A stretch of DNA of 32,161 bases from UBA3907 sp033810155. Its GTDB lineage: Bacteria > Bacillota > Sulfobacillia > Fermentithermobacillales > Fermentithermobacillaceae. Below are positions 8,909-16,306 of the stretch, piece by piece. Numbering within the stretch: position 1 is the stretch's first letter; the number at the start of each line of letters is the position of its first letter. The translations under genes and the position numbers were made by a program. The notes under the pieces were generated by a model, which saw only the letters and a program-made list of their open reading frames with translations, did not search any database and was not told the DNA's origin. The stretch is from assembly GCA_033810155.1 (NCBI GenBank), contig JAPXKJ010000012.1, forward strand, positions 1 to 32,161. The letters run 5' to 3'.

Positions 8909-9874
8909 TCAGCCAGGGTTATTGATCGCTTTTAGCGCTCCTTCTACGAGTTCGGAAACTATCTCCGCTGCAGGCTTTATCTCGGAAATGCGCATCGCTC
9001 CGGTGCCGGTAAACAGCACTCCGTTTTCAATATCGCCTTGTTGCGCCAAAGCAAGTTCTTCCAAAATGCAGTATTGACGTGAACAATGCTTCAGACAACC
9101 CTGGCAGTTGAGTCTTTCATGAGGCTCGACTCCTTGCAGGCTATCAGTAAAGCGGTTCCTAATGACCCTCCCGGGCATGCCGACAGGGCTTTGGATTATG
9201 ATTATATCTTCTTCCTTCACATTGAGATGCGCTTTTTTGAAAGTATCAGCAGCAGCACATTCGTCGCTAGCGACGAAACGCGTGCCGAGTTGAACGCCAT
9301 CTGCCCCCAACCTAAAATACTCTGCTGCTTCTTCTCCGGTGACGATTCCGCCTGCAGCAATGACAGGCAGGTCCGTCGCTTCCCGGACCTCCTGGAAAAC
9401 CTCCTTGAGAGGACGAAATGTGCCAAGATGTCCCCCTGCCTCTCCACCTTCGGCAACGATAGCAGCAGCACCTAGGCGCGTTGCAGCAGCGGCAAGTCTG
9501 CCTGAAGACACAATGGATATAATGTTCGTACCTGATTCTTTTCCCCACCGAAACATATCTCTCGAAAACCCAGCACCTGAAACTATGAAATCGACCTTTT
9601 CCTCGATGGCCGTATGCACAAGAACAGCGAACTCTCTAATGGCAAAAAGCACATTCACTCCTATAATCCCGTCAGTTTGACTTCTCGCATAGCGGATCTC
9701 AGATCGCAGTTCGTCACACGACATACCCGTTCCTGCAATAGTACCTACGCCGCCAGCAGCTGCTACAGCAGCAGCCAGACGACCCGTCGACACTCTAACA
9801 GCCATTCCACCCTGCACAAATGGATAACGAGCCACACGATCCCCGATCCTTAGGACAGGCAGAATCAATATCAT
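8909..9874 (-). CDS. Nitronate monooxygenase / FabK-like flavoprotein
   Basis: About 322 residues of the 2-nitropropane dioxygenase (NPD) TIM-barrel family, which binds FMN. The visible family marks are PFVQGGMAV near the N-terminus, AEGGEAGGHLG in the middle and AAGGIVTGEEAAEYFRLGADGVQLGTRF. The same fold serves nitronate oxidation and FabK-type enoyl-ACP reduction, and sequence alone does not decide between them. The C-terminal NCQGCLKHCSRQYC holds four cysteines, unusual for a plain nitronate monooxygenase and possibly a metal site. The start is uncertain: ATG at 9874 sits only 2 bases after GAGAGGGG, TTG at 9868 has ideal spacing, and TTG at 9886 has no site. The gene is single, and no fatty-acid genes are beside it. 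Confidence 0.85.
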   Translation of the reverse strand: MILILPVLRIGDRVARYPFVQGGMAVRVSTGRLAAAVAAAGGVGTIAGTGMSCDELRSEIRYARSQTDGIIGVNVLFAIREFAVLVHTAIEEKVDFIVSGAGFSRDMFRWGKESGTNIISIVSSGRLAAAATRLGAAAIVAEGGEAGGHLGTFRPLKEVFQEVREATDLPVIAAGGIVTGEEAAEYFRLGADGVQLGTRFVASDECAAADTFKKAHLNVKEEDIIIIQSPVGMPGRVIRNRFTDSLQGVEPHERLNCQGCLKHCSRQYCILEELALAQQGDIENGVLFTGTGAMRISEIKPAAEIVSELVEGALKAINNPG

Positions 9875-9889
9875 AACCCCTCTCAAACA

Positions 9890-9948
9890 GTACCATGGTA
9901 CACATACAAATCGCAGTAACCTAATTATATCGCAGTCAGCTAATTATA
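9890..9948 (-). promoter_or_regulatory. Promoter/operator region of the nitronate monooxygenase gene
   Basis: A 12-bp perfect palindrome, GTACCATGGTAC (9890-9901), is followed by two tandem copies of a 19-bp unit (9911-9929 and 9930-9948). On the minus strand each unit contains a perfect -10 hexamer, TATAAT, followed by TAG and ACTGCGA. No good -35 box fits either hexamer. The position just upstream of the minus-strand gene suggests a promoter under regulator control; this is inference. Confidence 0.4.
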
Positions 9949-10151
9949 TACACTCAACATGAACTTTGGAAGTACGTAGGGGCAAGAAGAAACACTAGGA
10001 ACTACGGGTTACTGAGGGGTCTTCTGAACTCTTTGAAGCCTCACATACAACTCGGCAAGGTTTGTCCAAAGCAGATTGTGCCTATGGCAAGAAAAAGAAG
10101 GAGTCAAAGGTTCGCATATTGAAATATCTCGTGGCGCAGTGTTTCATTGAC

Positions 10152-10213
10152 GTAGACCTCCATCGCGACTTTGGGATTTGAGAGACCACAAACCTAAAGA
10201 GATTGAGGTCTAC
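10152..10213 (+). ncRNA. Long hairpin in the pepF leader
   Basis: Outer stem GTAGACCTC (10152-10160) pairs with GAGGTCTAC (10205-10213). An inner stem CTTTGGGATTTG (10169-10180) pairs with CAAACCTAAAG (10189-10199) with one bulged A and one G-U pair, around the loop AGAGACCA. About 20 pairs in 62 nt is well above casual palindromes. It lies about 105 bp before the pepF start. It could be a leader RNA element, a protein-binding site, or the relic of a small mobile repeat; the sequence does not decide. Confidence 0.35.
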
Positions 10214-10319
10214 GGAAAGTGGGTTAGTAGGCAGTAAGTCAATGGGCTGAGAAAGGACGGTGCAAACACCGCCAAAGGCACAAACCAACAAGAACAAATT
10301 TTAATGTGGAGGGTGAAAG

Positions 10320-12107
10320 ATGAGTAAACAGATTCTACGATCTGAAGTACCATTAGAAGAAACGTGGAGGTTAGAAGATATTTTCCCTACCAAAGAGGAC
10401 TGGGAAAAAGAACTCAAGGAAGTAGAAAACCTAATTGGAACAGTCACAGTCTTCAAGGGAAGACTTGGAGAGGGGCCCAAGGTACTTCTTGAGTGTTTGG
10501 AGGCCCAGGAAAACCTGCTTATACGTCTTGCAAAAGTAGCAGCGTACGGCTCTTTGCACCTTTCGTCTGACGGAACAAATCCACAATATCAAGAAATGGC
10601 CGGGCGGGTTTCGGCTCTATCAACGAAAATAGGTGCGCAAATGTCATTTATTAGGTCAGAGGCTCTTAGTCTGCCGAACGGAACACTTGAAAGGTATTTG
10701 GAGGAAGAACCAGGGCTTGAGCCTTTCCGCATCATGATAGAAAAGATGATAGAAAGCAAACCGCATCGGCTCTATCCTGAAACCGAGGCCTCACTTGCAG
10801 CCTTAGGTGAAGTTCTTAGCGCACCCGGGACAATATATGAGACCTCCCGTACCGCAGATATGTCCTTCGAACCCGTAGCAGATAGCAAGGGAAATCTGTT
10901 TCCAATGTCGATGGGCAGGTACGAAACGGCCGCCGATATCGTACTTAGACGCAATGCCTATTCAGAGACAACACGAGTCCTCAAGCAGTATCAGAATACT
11001 TACGGCGCTACCTGGGGAACAGAAGTGAAGAAGAATGTAACTATGGCAAACCTCAGACGTTACGAATCAGCCATACACATGCTGTTAGATCGCCAGGAGG
11101 TCACAATAGACATATACAACAATCTCCATGACATCATCTTAAGAGAACTTGCTCCTCATATGCGAAAGTACGCAAGGCTGAGAAAAGATATCCTTAAGTT
11201 GGACAAGATGCTCTACTGTGACATAGAAGCACCGCTTGATCCTGAGTTCAATCCCAAGACGACGTGGGAAGAGGCGTCGGAGATGATCATAAACGGACTC
11301 TCGGTTCTAGGACCCGAATACACGGAGATCATGAAAGAGGCTCTCAGTAGTCGTTGGATCGACCGAGCGGACAATGCAGGCAAGAGAACGGGTTCTTTCT
11401 GCAGTTCGGTCTATGGTGTTCATCCATACATCAGCACAAGATGGCACAATAACCTTAGAGAAGTCCTTACCATAGCCCACGAACTAGGCCACGCGGGTCA
11501 AGGTGTGCTTTCTCAGAGATACCAGAGATATGGTAACACAAGGCCAACCATGTTTTTCATAGAGGCGCCTTCGACGATAAACGAAGCGCTTGTTGGAAAC
11601 TACATCCTTTCTCGAACAACGGACAAAAGAACCCGCAGATGGATTCTCATGGAGTTTCTGAAGAGTTACCATCACAACTTCGTCAGACACTTGATCGAAG
11701 GTGAACTGCAGAGAAGAGCGTATCCCCTAGCGGAGAAGGGCAAGCCGATAACTGCAAACGTGCTCAACAAACTGCAGGAAGAGATACTCGAGGACTTCTG
11801 GGGTGAAGAGGTGGTAATCGATGAGGGGGCACAATTGGTCTGGATGCGCCAGGCTCATTATTACCGTGGCCTTTACCCGTATACGTACTCGGCTGGTCTC
11901 ACCATTGGTACGCAGGTTGCACAAGCCATTCAGAAAGAGGGGGCCCCTGCCGCTGAGCGTTGGGTGGAAGTCCTCAAACTTGGCGGCACTAAGAAGCCTC
12001 TAGAACTGGCCCAACTCGCTGGAGTAGATATGACCAGCCCAGAACCGATCCGTTCGGCGGTTGAATATGTAGGGTCGCTTATCGACGAACTAATCGAACT
12101 GTTCTAG
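10320..12107 (+). CDS. pepF: Oligoendopeptidase F (M3 family)
   Basis: 595 residues, the normal PepF length. The zinc motif HELGH is at 387-391 (TIAHELGHAGQG), and the downstream glutamate ligand is in FFIEAPSTINEALVG. The protein is cytosolic with no signal peptide and cuts peptides of roughly 7-17 residues after uptake. The ATG at 10320 follows GGAGGGTG at good spacing. Together with the M42 aminopeptidase further on it suggests growth on peptides. The gene stands alone between a long leader and a repeat-containing tail, so it is probably transcribed on its own. Confidence 0.95.
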   Translation: MSKQILRSEVPLEETWRLEDIFPTKEDWEKELKEVENLIGTVTVFKGRLGEGPKVLLECLEAQENLLIRLAKVAAYGSLHLSSDGTNPQYQEMAGRVSALSTKIGAQMSFIRSEALSLPNGTLERYLEEEPGLEPFRIMIEKMIESKPHRLYPETEASLAALGEVLSAPGTIYETSRTADMSFEPVADSKGNLFPMSMGRYETAADIVLRRNAYSETTRVLKQYQNTYGATWGTEVKKNVTMANLRRYESAIHMLLDRQEVTIDIYNNLHDIILRELAPHMRKYARLRKDILKLDKMLYCDIEAPLDPEFNPKTTWEEASEMIINGLSVLGPEYTEIMKEALSSRWIDRADNAGKRTGSFCSSVYGVHPYISTRWHNNLREVLTIAHELGHAGQGVLSQRYQRYGNTRPTMFFIEAPSTINEALVGNYILSRTTDKRTRRWILMEFLKSYHHNFVRHLIEGELQRRAYPLAEKGKPITANVLNKLQEEILEDFWGEEVVIDEGAQLVWMRQAHYYRGLYPYTYSAGLTIGTQVAQAIQKEGAPAAERWVEVLKLGGTKKPLELAQLAGVDMTSPEPIRSAVEYVGSLIDELIELF

Positions 12108-12185
12108 CAGCGCAGGGCGAAGCGTAGCATTGGGTGCCATTGAGAAACAGATGGAACCAGGGGATGGCTTTTGTGAACCGGGTAT

Positions 12186-12277
12186 GGGGACAAAGAGCCG
12201 TCCCCCTGTCATATCCGCTAACTCCTAGACTGGTTTCCAGCGATCTGAAGCAGAAAGAACCGTCCCCCTTGCTTCAC
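12186..12277. repeat. Palindromic repeat locus 2
   Basis: Two members. A diverged hairpin at 12186-12205 has GGGGAC, eight bases, then GTCCCC, and its core AAAGAGCCGTCCCC resembles the standard core. A near-standard copy at 12247-12277 (GAAGCAGAAAG...GCTTCAC) follows. The copy lies between the convergent pepF and orr-like genes, and its right arm contains the stop codon of the latter. Confidence 0.8.
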
Positions 12278-13341
12278 AGTGTCTGCTTTTTGACGTAGGG
12301 GGAGGTGCTTGCTTTTAGGAGCGCACCGTATGCCATTACGAATGTGAGTATGTCGCCTGTAGAGATTGGTTCTTCGGCGTCTTCTATGTCGCATACTAGG
12401 TGGTCTGATGATGCTCCGAGGATTTCAACCCCTCTTGTGAGGGGGGAAAGTCCGTCGGGCTCTATGTCTTGGCGCCCTACTGCTAAAAGGGCTCTTCTTC
12501 TTATGCCTCGATCTTGAAAAACAGGTACGTTGCCGAAGGCATCTTGCCCGATTTCACCAAAGGGCTTTGAGGGTTTGCTTTGCACCTCGATAACTTCAGC
12601 CTGTAGCAAGAAGGCATCTTGATAACAACCAGGCACATGTTCTCTGCGAACCGCCTCCAACCCAAGAAGAATGGCCTCGCCGATGCGCAATTCTGTCACA
12701 CCGTCAGGCATATCGCCATCTAACAACATTTTCATATTGGTCGAAGAACCGCCTGAGACCCGTGACATAGTTAGCCCTGTCGCATCCTCGATCTGTTTCT
12801 TTAAACGGATGAGAAGGCTCATCTTCTCCTTTGTAGGTATCACACCTCCGAAGCAGCCCCAATTAACACCTACTCCAACCAGCTCGATACCAGGTAAATG
12901 CGCCATTTCTCTAGCAACCTGAGGAGCCTTATCCGGCAATACGCCTTCCCGCAAATCGCCTAGGTCGATCATGAGGATAACCTTGTGGACCTTACCTATC
13001 CTCGTAGCTTCTTCGCCTAGCCTCATTACAGTCGTAATCTCACTATTAAGACTAGTATCTGCATATTTAACTGCCTCAGCACACCGAGAATAGCCAGGAG
13101 CCCTGATAAGGACCGTCTCTCCACCATAGCCAGACTCTCTGACTCTGCGCAGATTCTCTATCCTCGAGTCACCTATAGCCTTTACCCCACCTGCAACCAT
13201 AGCCTCTACCACCGCCGGATGTGCACATGTCCCTTTGGCTATCCCTACAATCCTTATCCCATACTCACTCGCAAGGTCGCTGACCACCCGAGCATTATGC
13301 TCAATCTTCTCAGTATCTATAACCATACGCGGATAACTCAT
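12274..13341 (-). CDS. orr: PLP-dependent racemase, ornithine racemase-like
   Basis: 355 residues of the alanine-racemase-type TIM barrel. The PLP lysine is Lys36 (VGIAKGTCAHP). The family marks DSRIENL, SLNSEI, LMIDLGDLREG, IGQDAFGN and ILGASSDHL are those I associate with the clostridial ornithine racemase (Orr) branch rather than with Alr, which is longer. It would interconvert L- and D-ornithine for the oxidative or reductive ornithine pathways. No ornithine aminomutase genes are in the window, so the substrate is inferred. The ATG at 13341 has GGGGGGAG upstream, directly next to repeat locus 3. The TGA stop lies inside the arm of repeat locus 2. Confidence 0.8.
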   Translation of the reverse strand: MSYPRMVIDTEKIEHNARVVSDLASEYGIRIVGIAKGTCAHPAVVEAMVAGGVKAIGDSRIENLRRVRESGYGGETVLIRAPGYSRCAEAVKYADTSLNSEITTVMRLGEEATRIGKVHKVILMIDLGDLREGVLPDKAPQVAREMAHLPGIELVGVGVNWGCFGGVIPTKEKMSLLIRLKKQIEDATGLTMSRVSGGSSTNMKMLLDGDMPDGVTELRIGEAILLGLEAVRREHVPGCYQDAFLLQAEVIEVQSKPSKPFGEIGQDAFGNVPVFQDRGIRRRALLAVGRQDIEPDGLSPLTRGVEILGASSDHLVCDIEDAEEPISTGDILTFVMAYGALLKASTSPYVKKQTL

Positions 13342-13353
13342 GTTCTCCCCCCC

Positions 13354-13384
13354 GAAGCAAGGGGGACGGCACTTTCTGCTTCAC
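13354..13384. repeat. Palindromic repeat locus 3
   Basis: A single copy in the reverse sense (GAAGCAAGGGGGACGGCAC, then TTTCTGCTTCAC). It abuts the ribosome binding site of the orr-like gene (GGGGGGAG at 13346-13353 on the minus strand), so the messenger leader must carry the hairpin if transcription comes from the OYE side. Confidence 0.85.
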
Positions 13385-13488
13385 TTTCAGCTTCGCCAGC
13401 TAACATTGCAGACTCCCGTCCTCCCTGCCAGCTAGTAACCGGTCTCAACTTCGTCTCGGATAATTACTTCGGATCTGGTCAGTTCTGG

Positions 13489-14505
13489 TCAGTCGGTTTT
13501 GCACCCAAGCACCTCTTTTGCCTTGACCACCCATTTCGAGTCTCTCAATAGAGCCCTTCCAATTCCAATCAAATCGGCCTTGCCCTCCTGCAAGACTTCT
13601 TCGGCAAACTTAGGATCAGTTATACCCCCTGTGACCAAAACTGGGATATCAACGCAGCTCTTTACCAAAGCGGCAGCTGGCACATAGTAGCCAGGAGGCG
13701 CCTCTTTGGGACGGGAACCTGCAAATGCACCTGAAACGTCTATGAGTGAAACGCCTTCACTTTGTAACATGGTCGCCACTAAAGCGGCATCTTCGGGAAC
13801 AATTCCGCCTTCTATACCATCCACACATCCAAGACGCACGAATAGGGGCAACTCTTCACCCACAGATTCCTTAACCGCTCTAACTACTTCTAACAAGAAT
13901 CGTGCTCGGTTTGATAGACTTCCACCATACTCGTCTGTCCTTTTGTTCGTAAGGGGCGACAGAAACTGATTAAGAAGATAGCCATGCGCCGCATGAATTT
14001 CTATGGCTTGGAACCCTGCTTTTTTGGCTCGTAGTCCAGCCAAAACGAAGTGCTGAATAGTCTGAGCGATATCATCCGCCGTCATGGCAGTCGGGACCTG
14101 GGTACGCCCTGGGATGGGAATCGCTGATGGTCCCAATGGCATGGAACCAGTGACTTCGGTATTGGCGGCAGCTCCCGCGTGATTCAACTGGATAACTGCT
14201 ACGGCACCTCCCAAATTTATAGCGTTTGCAAGTTCTGCAAACCTAGGCACTGCGTCATCGTTATCGATGCCCAATTGCCCTCTGTGCGCTTTCCCCGTCT
14301 TTGCAACATAGGTATGCTCTACAATAATCATACCGACCCCATTTCGTGCACGTTCAGCGTAATGAGCAATAGTCCCGTCGCTTGGTCTGCCGTCATCGGC
14401 GACCGAACCACCGGGACCCTCAATGGCCGTCGCCATAGGTGGCATTACAACTCTATTCTTCAAATGAAGACCAGAAAACGATATGGGCGTAAAAAGCAAA
14501 ACCAC
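13489..14505 (-). CDS. Old-yellow-enzyme family NADH:flavin oxidoreductase
   Basis: 338 residues, one TIM barrel without the extra FeS and FAD domains of 2,4-dienoyl-CoA reductases, so YqjM-like in size. Visible motifs are LKNRVVMPPMAT at the N-terminus, IQLNHAGA, EIHAAHGYLLNQFLSP with the substrate-binding histidines, RTDEYGGSLSNRARF, and PVLVTGGI plus DLIGIGRALL for FMN phosphate binding. It would reduce activated C=C bonds using NAD(P)H. The GTG at 14505 is chosen because AAGGAG lies 9 bases upstream; the longer frame to 14568 has no site. It lies between the M42 and orr-like genes on the same strand. The physiological substrate cannot be told. Confidence 0.9.
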   Translation of the reverse strand: MVLLFTPISFSGLHLKNRVVMPPMATAIEGPGGSVADDGRPSDGTIAHYAERARNGVGMIIVEHTYVAKTGKAHRGQLGIDNDDAVPRFAELANAINLGGAVAVIQLNHAGAAANTEVTGSMPLGPSAIPIPGRTQVPTAMTADDIAQTIQHFVLAGLRAKKAGFQAIEIHAAHGYLLNQFLSPLTNKRTDEYGGSLSNRARFLLEVVRAVKESVGEELPLFVRLGCVDGIEGGIVPEDAALVATMLQSEGVSLIDVSGAFAGSRPKEAPPGYYVPAAALVKSCVDIPVLVTGGITDPKFAEEVLQEGKADLIGIGRALLRDSKWVVKAKEVLGCKTD

Positions 14506-14591
14506 ATCAATCAACTCCTTTTCAGGAAGTATAAGAAACTCCGGTTCTTCAAGACCCCGGGACATCACTACTGAACCTCTGGATCCCTCTC

Positions 14592-14623
14592 CTTCATATA
14601 CACCTTCATATACACCATGTGTA
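14592..14623 (-). promoter_or_regulatory. Tandem and palindromic sequence upstream of the OYE gene
   Basis: CTTCATATACAC occurs twice in tandem (14592-14603, 14604-14615), and the second copy runs into the palindrome TACAC-CAT-GTGTA (14611-14623). It lies about 90 bp upstream of the OYE start and just after the M42 stop, a fitting place for an operator. The role is inference. Confidence 0.3.
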
Positions 14624-14645
14624 CATTTGGCTCCTGTTCACTTCT

Positions 14646-15704
14646 TCAGTTCCACATCTTGAGCCCCTCGACAAAACTTTGGTCACACGAAGCAATGAAT
14701 CGGGCAAGAACTCTCCCTGCGTCCTCGACATCTCTTATAGAGAGAGTCTCTACAGAAGTATGCATATACCGCTGGGGAATGGAAATGAGACCTGTGGCCA
14801 CTCCATCCCTTGAAACATGAAGGGCTCCCGCATCCGTTCCGGTTCCTGCAGGCGCCACCTTTCGCTGAAGATTCACTCCAATCTCTCGAGCTGCTCCTTC
14901 AAGGCCCGCTGCAATCTTGGGATGAATTGTACTACCTACAGTCATCGTCGGACCCTTCCCAAGAAACGTGGTTCTATGTTCTGAGACGAAAGGAGTATCG
15001 CCCTGGCAGACATCTATGGCAATCCCAATGTCAGGATGAATTGCATAGGCAGACGCTTCAGCGCCATGGGAACCAGTTTCTTCTTGCGTGGTAGCCACAG
15101 CGTAGACATCGGCGCTGAAATTGTACTTTGTCAACTCGTCCAATAAGACCAGTATTACTGCCACGCCTGCGCGATCATCTAGGCTCTTTCCGGCCATCAT
15201 TCCTCCCATTAGTTCTGTTACTTCTCGCTTGTATGTAGCAACATCGCCAACTCTGACGAGAGCACGTACCTCATCTTCAGGTAGACCGAGATCTATGAAA
15301 AGATCCTCCGCTTTTTGAGGCTTTCCAGATTCCTCGGGCGACAGAAGATGCGGCGGTTTGGTACCGACTACACCGGTTAGAGGCTTTCTCCCATATACAA
15401 TGACTTCATGGGCTGGCAAAACCCGGGGATCAATCCCTTGGGTAGTGAATCTAAGGAATCCCCCGTCTTCTATCTTTGTGACCATTATACCGACTTCGTC
15501 AATGTGGGCAGCCAACATGATTTTGGGATGCGGCTTTTGCCCGTCACCTCTTTTGACTCCAATCACATTACCAAGTGCATCAGAATGAATCTCGTCTACA
15601 AGGTCGGTCATGGAATCTTTGACCAACTCCTGTATATTCATGTACTCGAATCCAGAAACACCGTAAGCCATTGAAGATTTCATCAAAAACTCTTTGATAT
15701 CCAA
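14646..15704 (-). CDS. M42 family glutamyl/deblocking aminopeptidase
   Basis: 352 residues with the complete metal-ligand set of the M42 family: His67 (AAHIDEVG), Asp177 (KSLDDRAG), the catalytic Glu pair 208-209 (TQEETGSHGA), Asp231 (IDV) and His315 (RYMHTSVE). The inserted PDZ-like domain lies between about 70 and 170. These enzymes form large cytosolic dodecamers that trim N-terminal residues from peptides. The start is TTG at 15704, with GGAGGT seven bases upstream. Cellulase M annotations refer to the same family and should not be read as glycanase activity. The upstream region is the one duplicated around the assembly gap. Confidence 0.93.
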   Translation of the reverse strand: MDIKEFLMKSSMAYGVSGFEYMNIQELVKDSMTDLVDEIHSDALGNVIGVKRGDGQKPHPKIMLAAHIDEVGIMVTKIEDGGFLRFTTQGIDPRVLPAHEVIVYGRKPLTGVVGTKPPHLLSPEESGKPQKAEDLFIDLGLPEDEVRALVRVGDVATYKREVTELMGGMMAGKSLDDRAGVAVILVLLDELTKYNFSADVYAVATTQEETGSHGAEASAYAIHPDIGIAIDVCQGDTPFVSEHRTTFLGKGPTMTVGSTIHPKIAAGLEGAAREIGVNLQRKVAPAGTGTDAGALHVSRDGVATGLISIPQRYMHTSVETLSIRDVEDAGRVLARFIASCDQSFVEGLKMWN

Positions 15705-15720
15705 AACAATACCTCCTGCC

Positions 15721-15847
15721 CATAATCACACAAACTGCTAAAACAGCTCCTCTTTCCTCTAATTAGTATTCAGTAAAAAGCGCGGGACTCCTTCTAAGAC
15801 GGGACTCCTTCTAAGATTGAAGTGTGCAAGAAGGAATCGGAATCCTC
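15721..15847. repeat. 127-bp sequence repeated exactly after the gap (copy 1)
   Basis: It starts CATAATCACACAAACTGC and ends GGAATCCTC directly before the N run. It is identical to 15948-16074. It includes a 17-bp tandem duplication (CGGGACTCCTTCTAAGA at 15783-15799 and 15800-15816). The exact 127-base length points to contigs overlapping by one assembler k-mer rather than to a biological duplication. Confidence 0.9.
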
Positions 15848-15947
15848 NNNNNNNNNNNNNNNNNNNNNNNNNNNNNNNNNNNNNNNNNNNNNNNNNNNNN
15901 NNNNNNNNNNNNNNNNNNNNNNNNNNNNNNNNNNNNNNNNNNNNNNN
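15848..15947. other. Assembly gap of 100 N
   Basis: Exactly 100 N, the conventional placeholder for unknown gap size. The flanks end and begin with the same 127 bp, so the real distance is probably negative and no gene needs to be missing here. Confidence 0.97.
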
Positions 15948-16074
15948 CATAATCACACAAACTGCTAAAACAGCTCCTCTTTCCTCTAATTAGTATTCAG
16001 TAAAAAGCGCGGGACTCCTTCTAAGACGGGACTCCTTCTAAGATTGAAGTGTGCAAGAAGGAATCGGAATCCTC
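15948..16074. repeat. 127-bp sequence repeated exactly (copy 2)
   Basis: Second copy of the block at 15721-15847, beginning with the first base after the gap. See copy 1 for its content. After base 16074 the sequence is unique (TGCCCCTGAATTGC). Confidence 0.9.
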
Positions 16075-16143
16075 TGCCCCTGAATTGCTCTTCTCTGCCT
16101 GCTTACACTTGATTCTGGGCAGTTCCTGCTCGGTTGGGAATCT

Positions 16144-16216
16144 GAAGCAGAGAGTGAAGCAGAAAGTACCGTCCCCGGTGCTTCTGAAGCAGAAAGTACC
16201 GTCCCCCTTGCTTCGC
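16144..16216. repeat. Palindromic repeat locus 4, two direct copies
   Basis: A partial left arm (GAAGCAGAGAGT), a full copy at 16154-16184 and a second full copy at 16185-16216, all in the same orientation, with cores AAAGTACCGTCCCC. It sits upstream of the dehydratase genes, in the divergent region with the M42 gene. Confidence 0.88.
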
Positions 16217-16306
16217 GGAGGATGTGGAGGGGATTATGGCGAATGTTTAGGGTGTGTAGGCGAGCGGGTGAAGCGAGTGGGTTTAGTTGGGGCGGGGTGA
16301 TCTTGT

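Larger units (their letters stand above)
9875..10319. other. Intergenic region between divergent genes, with a structured leader
   Basis: About 445 bp without a supportable gene. The left part holds the promoter-like repeats of the minus-strand gene. The right part, 10152-10213, holds a long hairpin, and CGGTG-CAAA-CACCG at 10258-10271 is a second small hairpin. A plus-strand open frame running to a TGA at 10181 (KKKKESKVRILKYLVAQCF near its end) has no start codon of quality, and I do not recognise it. I see no known riboswitch signature. Confidence 0.6.
15705..16306. other. Intergenic region with assembly gap
   Basis: About 600 bp without a gene. It holds the M42 upstream region, the 100-N gap, a duplicated 127-bp block and repeat locus 4. 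After the repeat, 16217-16306 is a strikingly G-rich plus strand leading into the dehydratase gene. A four-codon frame (ATG GCG AAT GTT TAG) sits behind a GGAGGGG in that stretch, but it is too small to call. Confidence 0.7.

Noticed and set aside
10082..10297. 71-codon minus-strand open frame upstream of pepF
   Set aside because: No ribosome binding site, no known family, and it crosses the hairpin region; not supportable as a gene.
12186..12205. Terminator of pepF
   Set aside because: The hairpin GGGGAC/GTCCCC lacks a following T-run on either strand and fits the decayed repeat family better.
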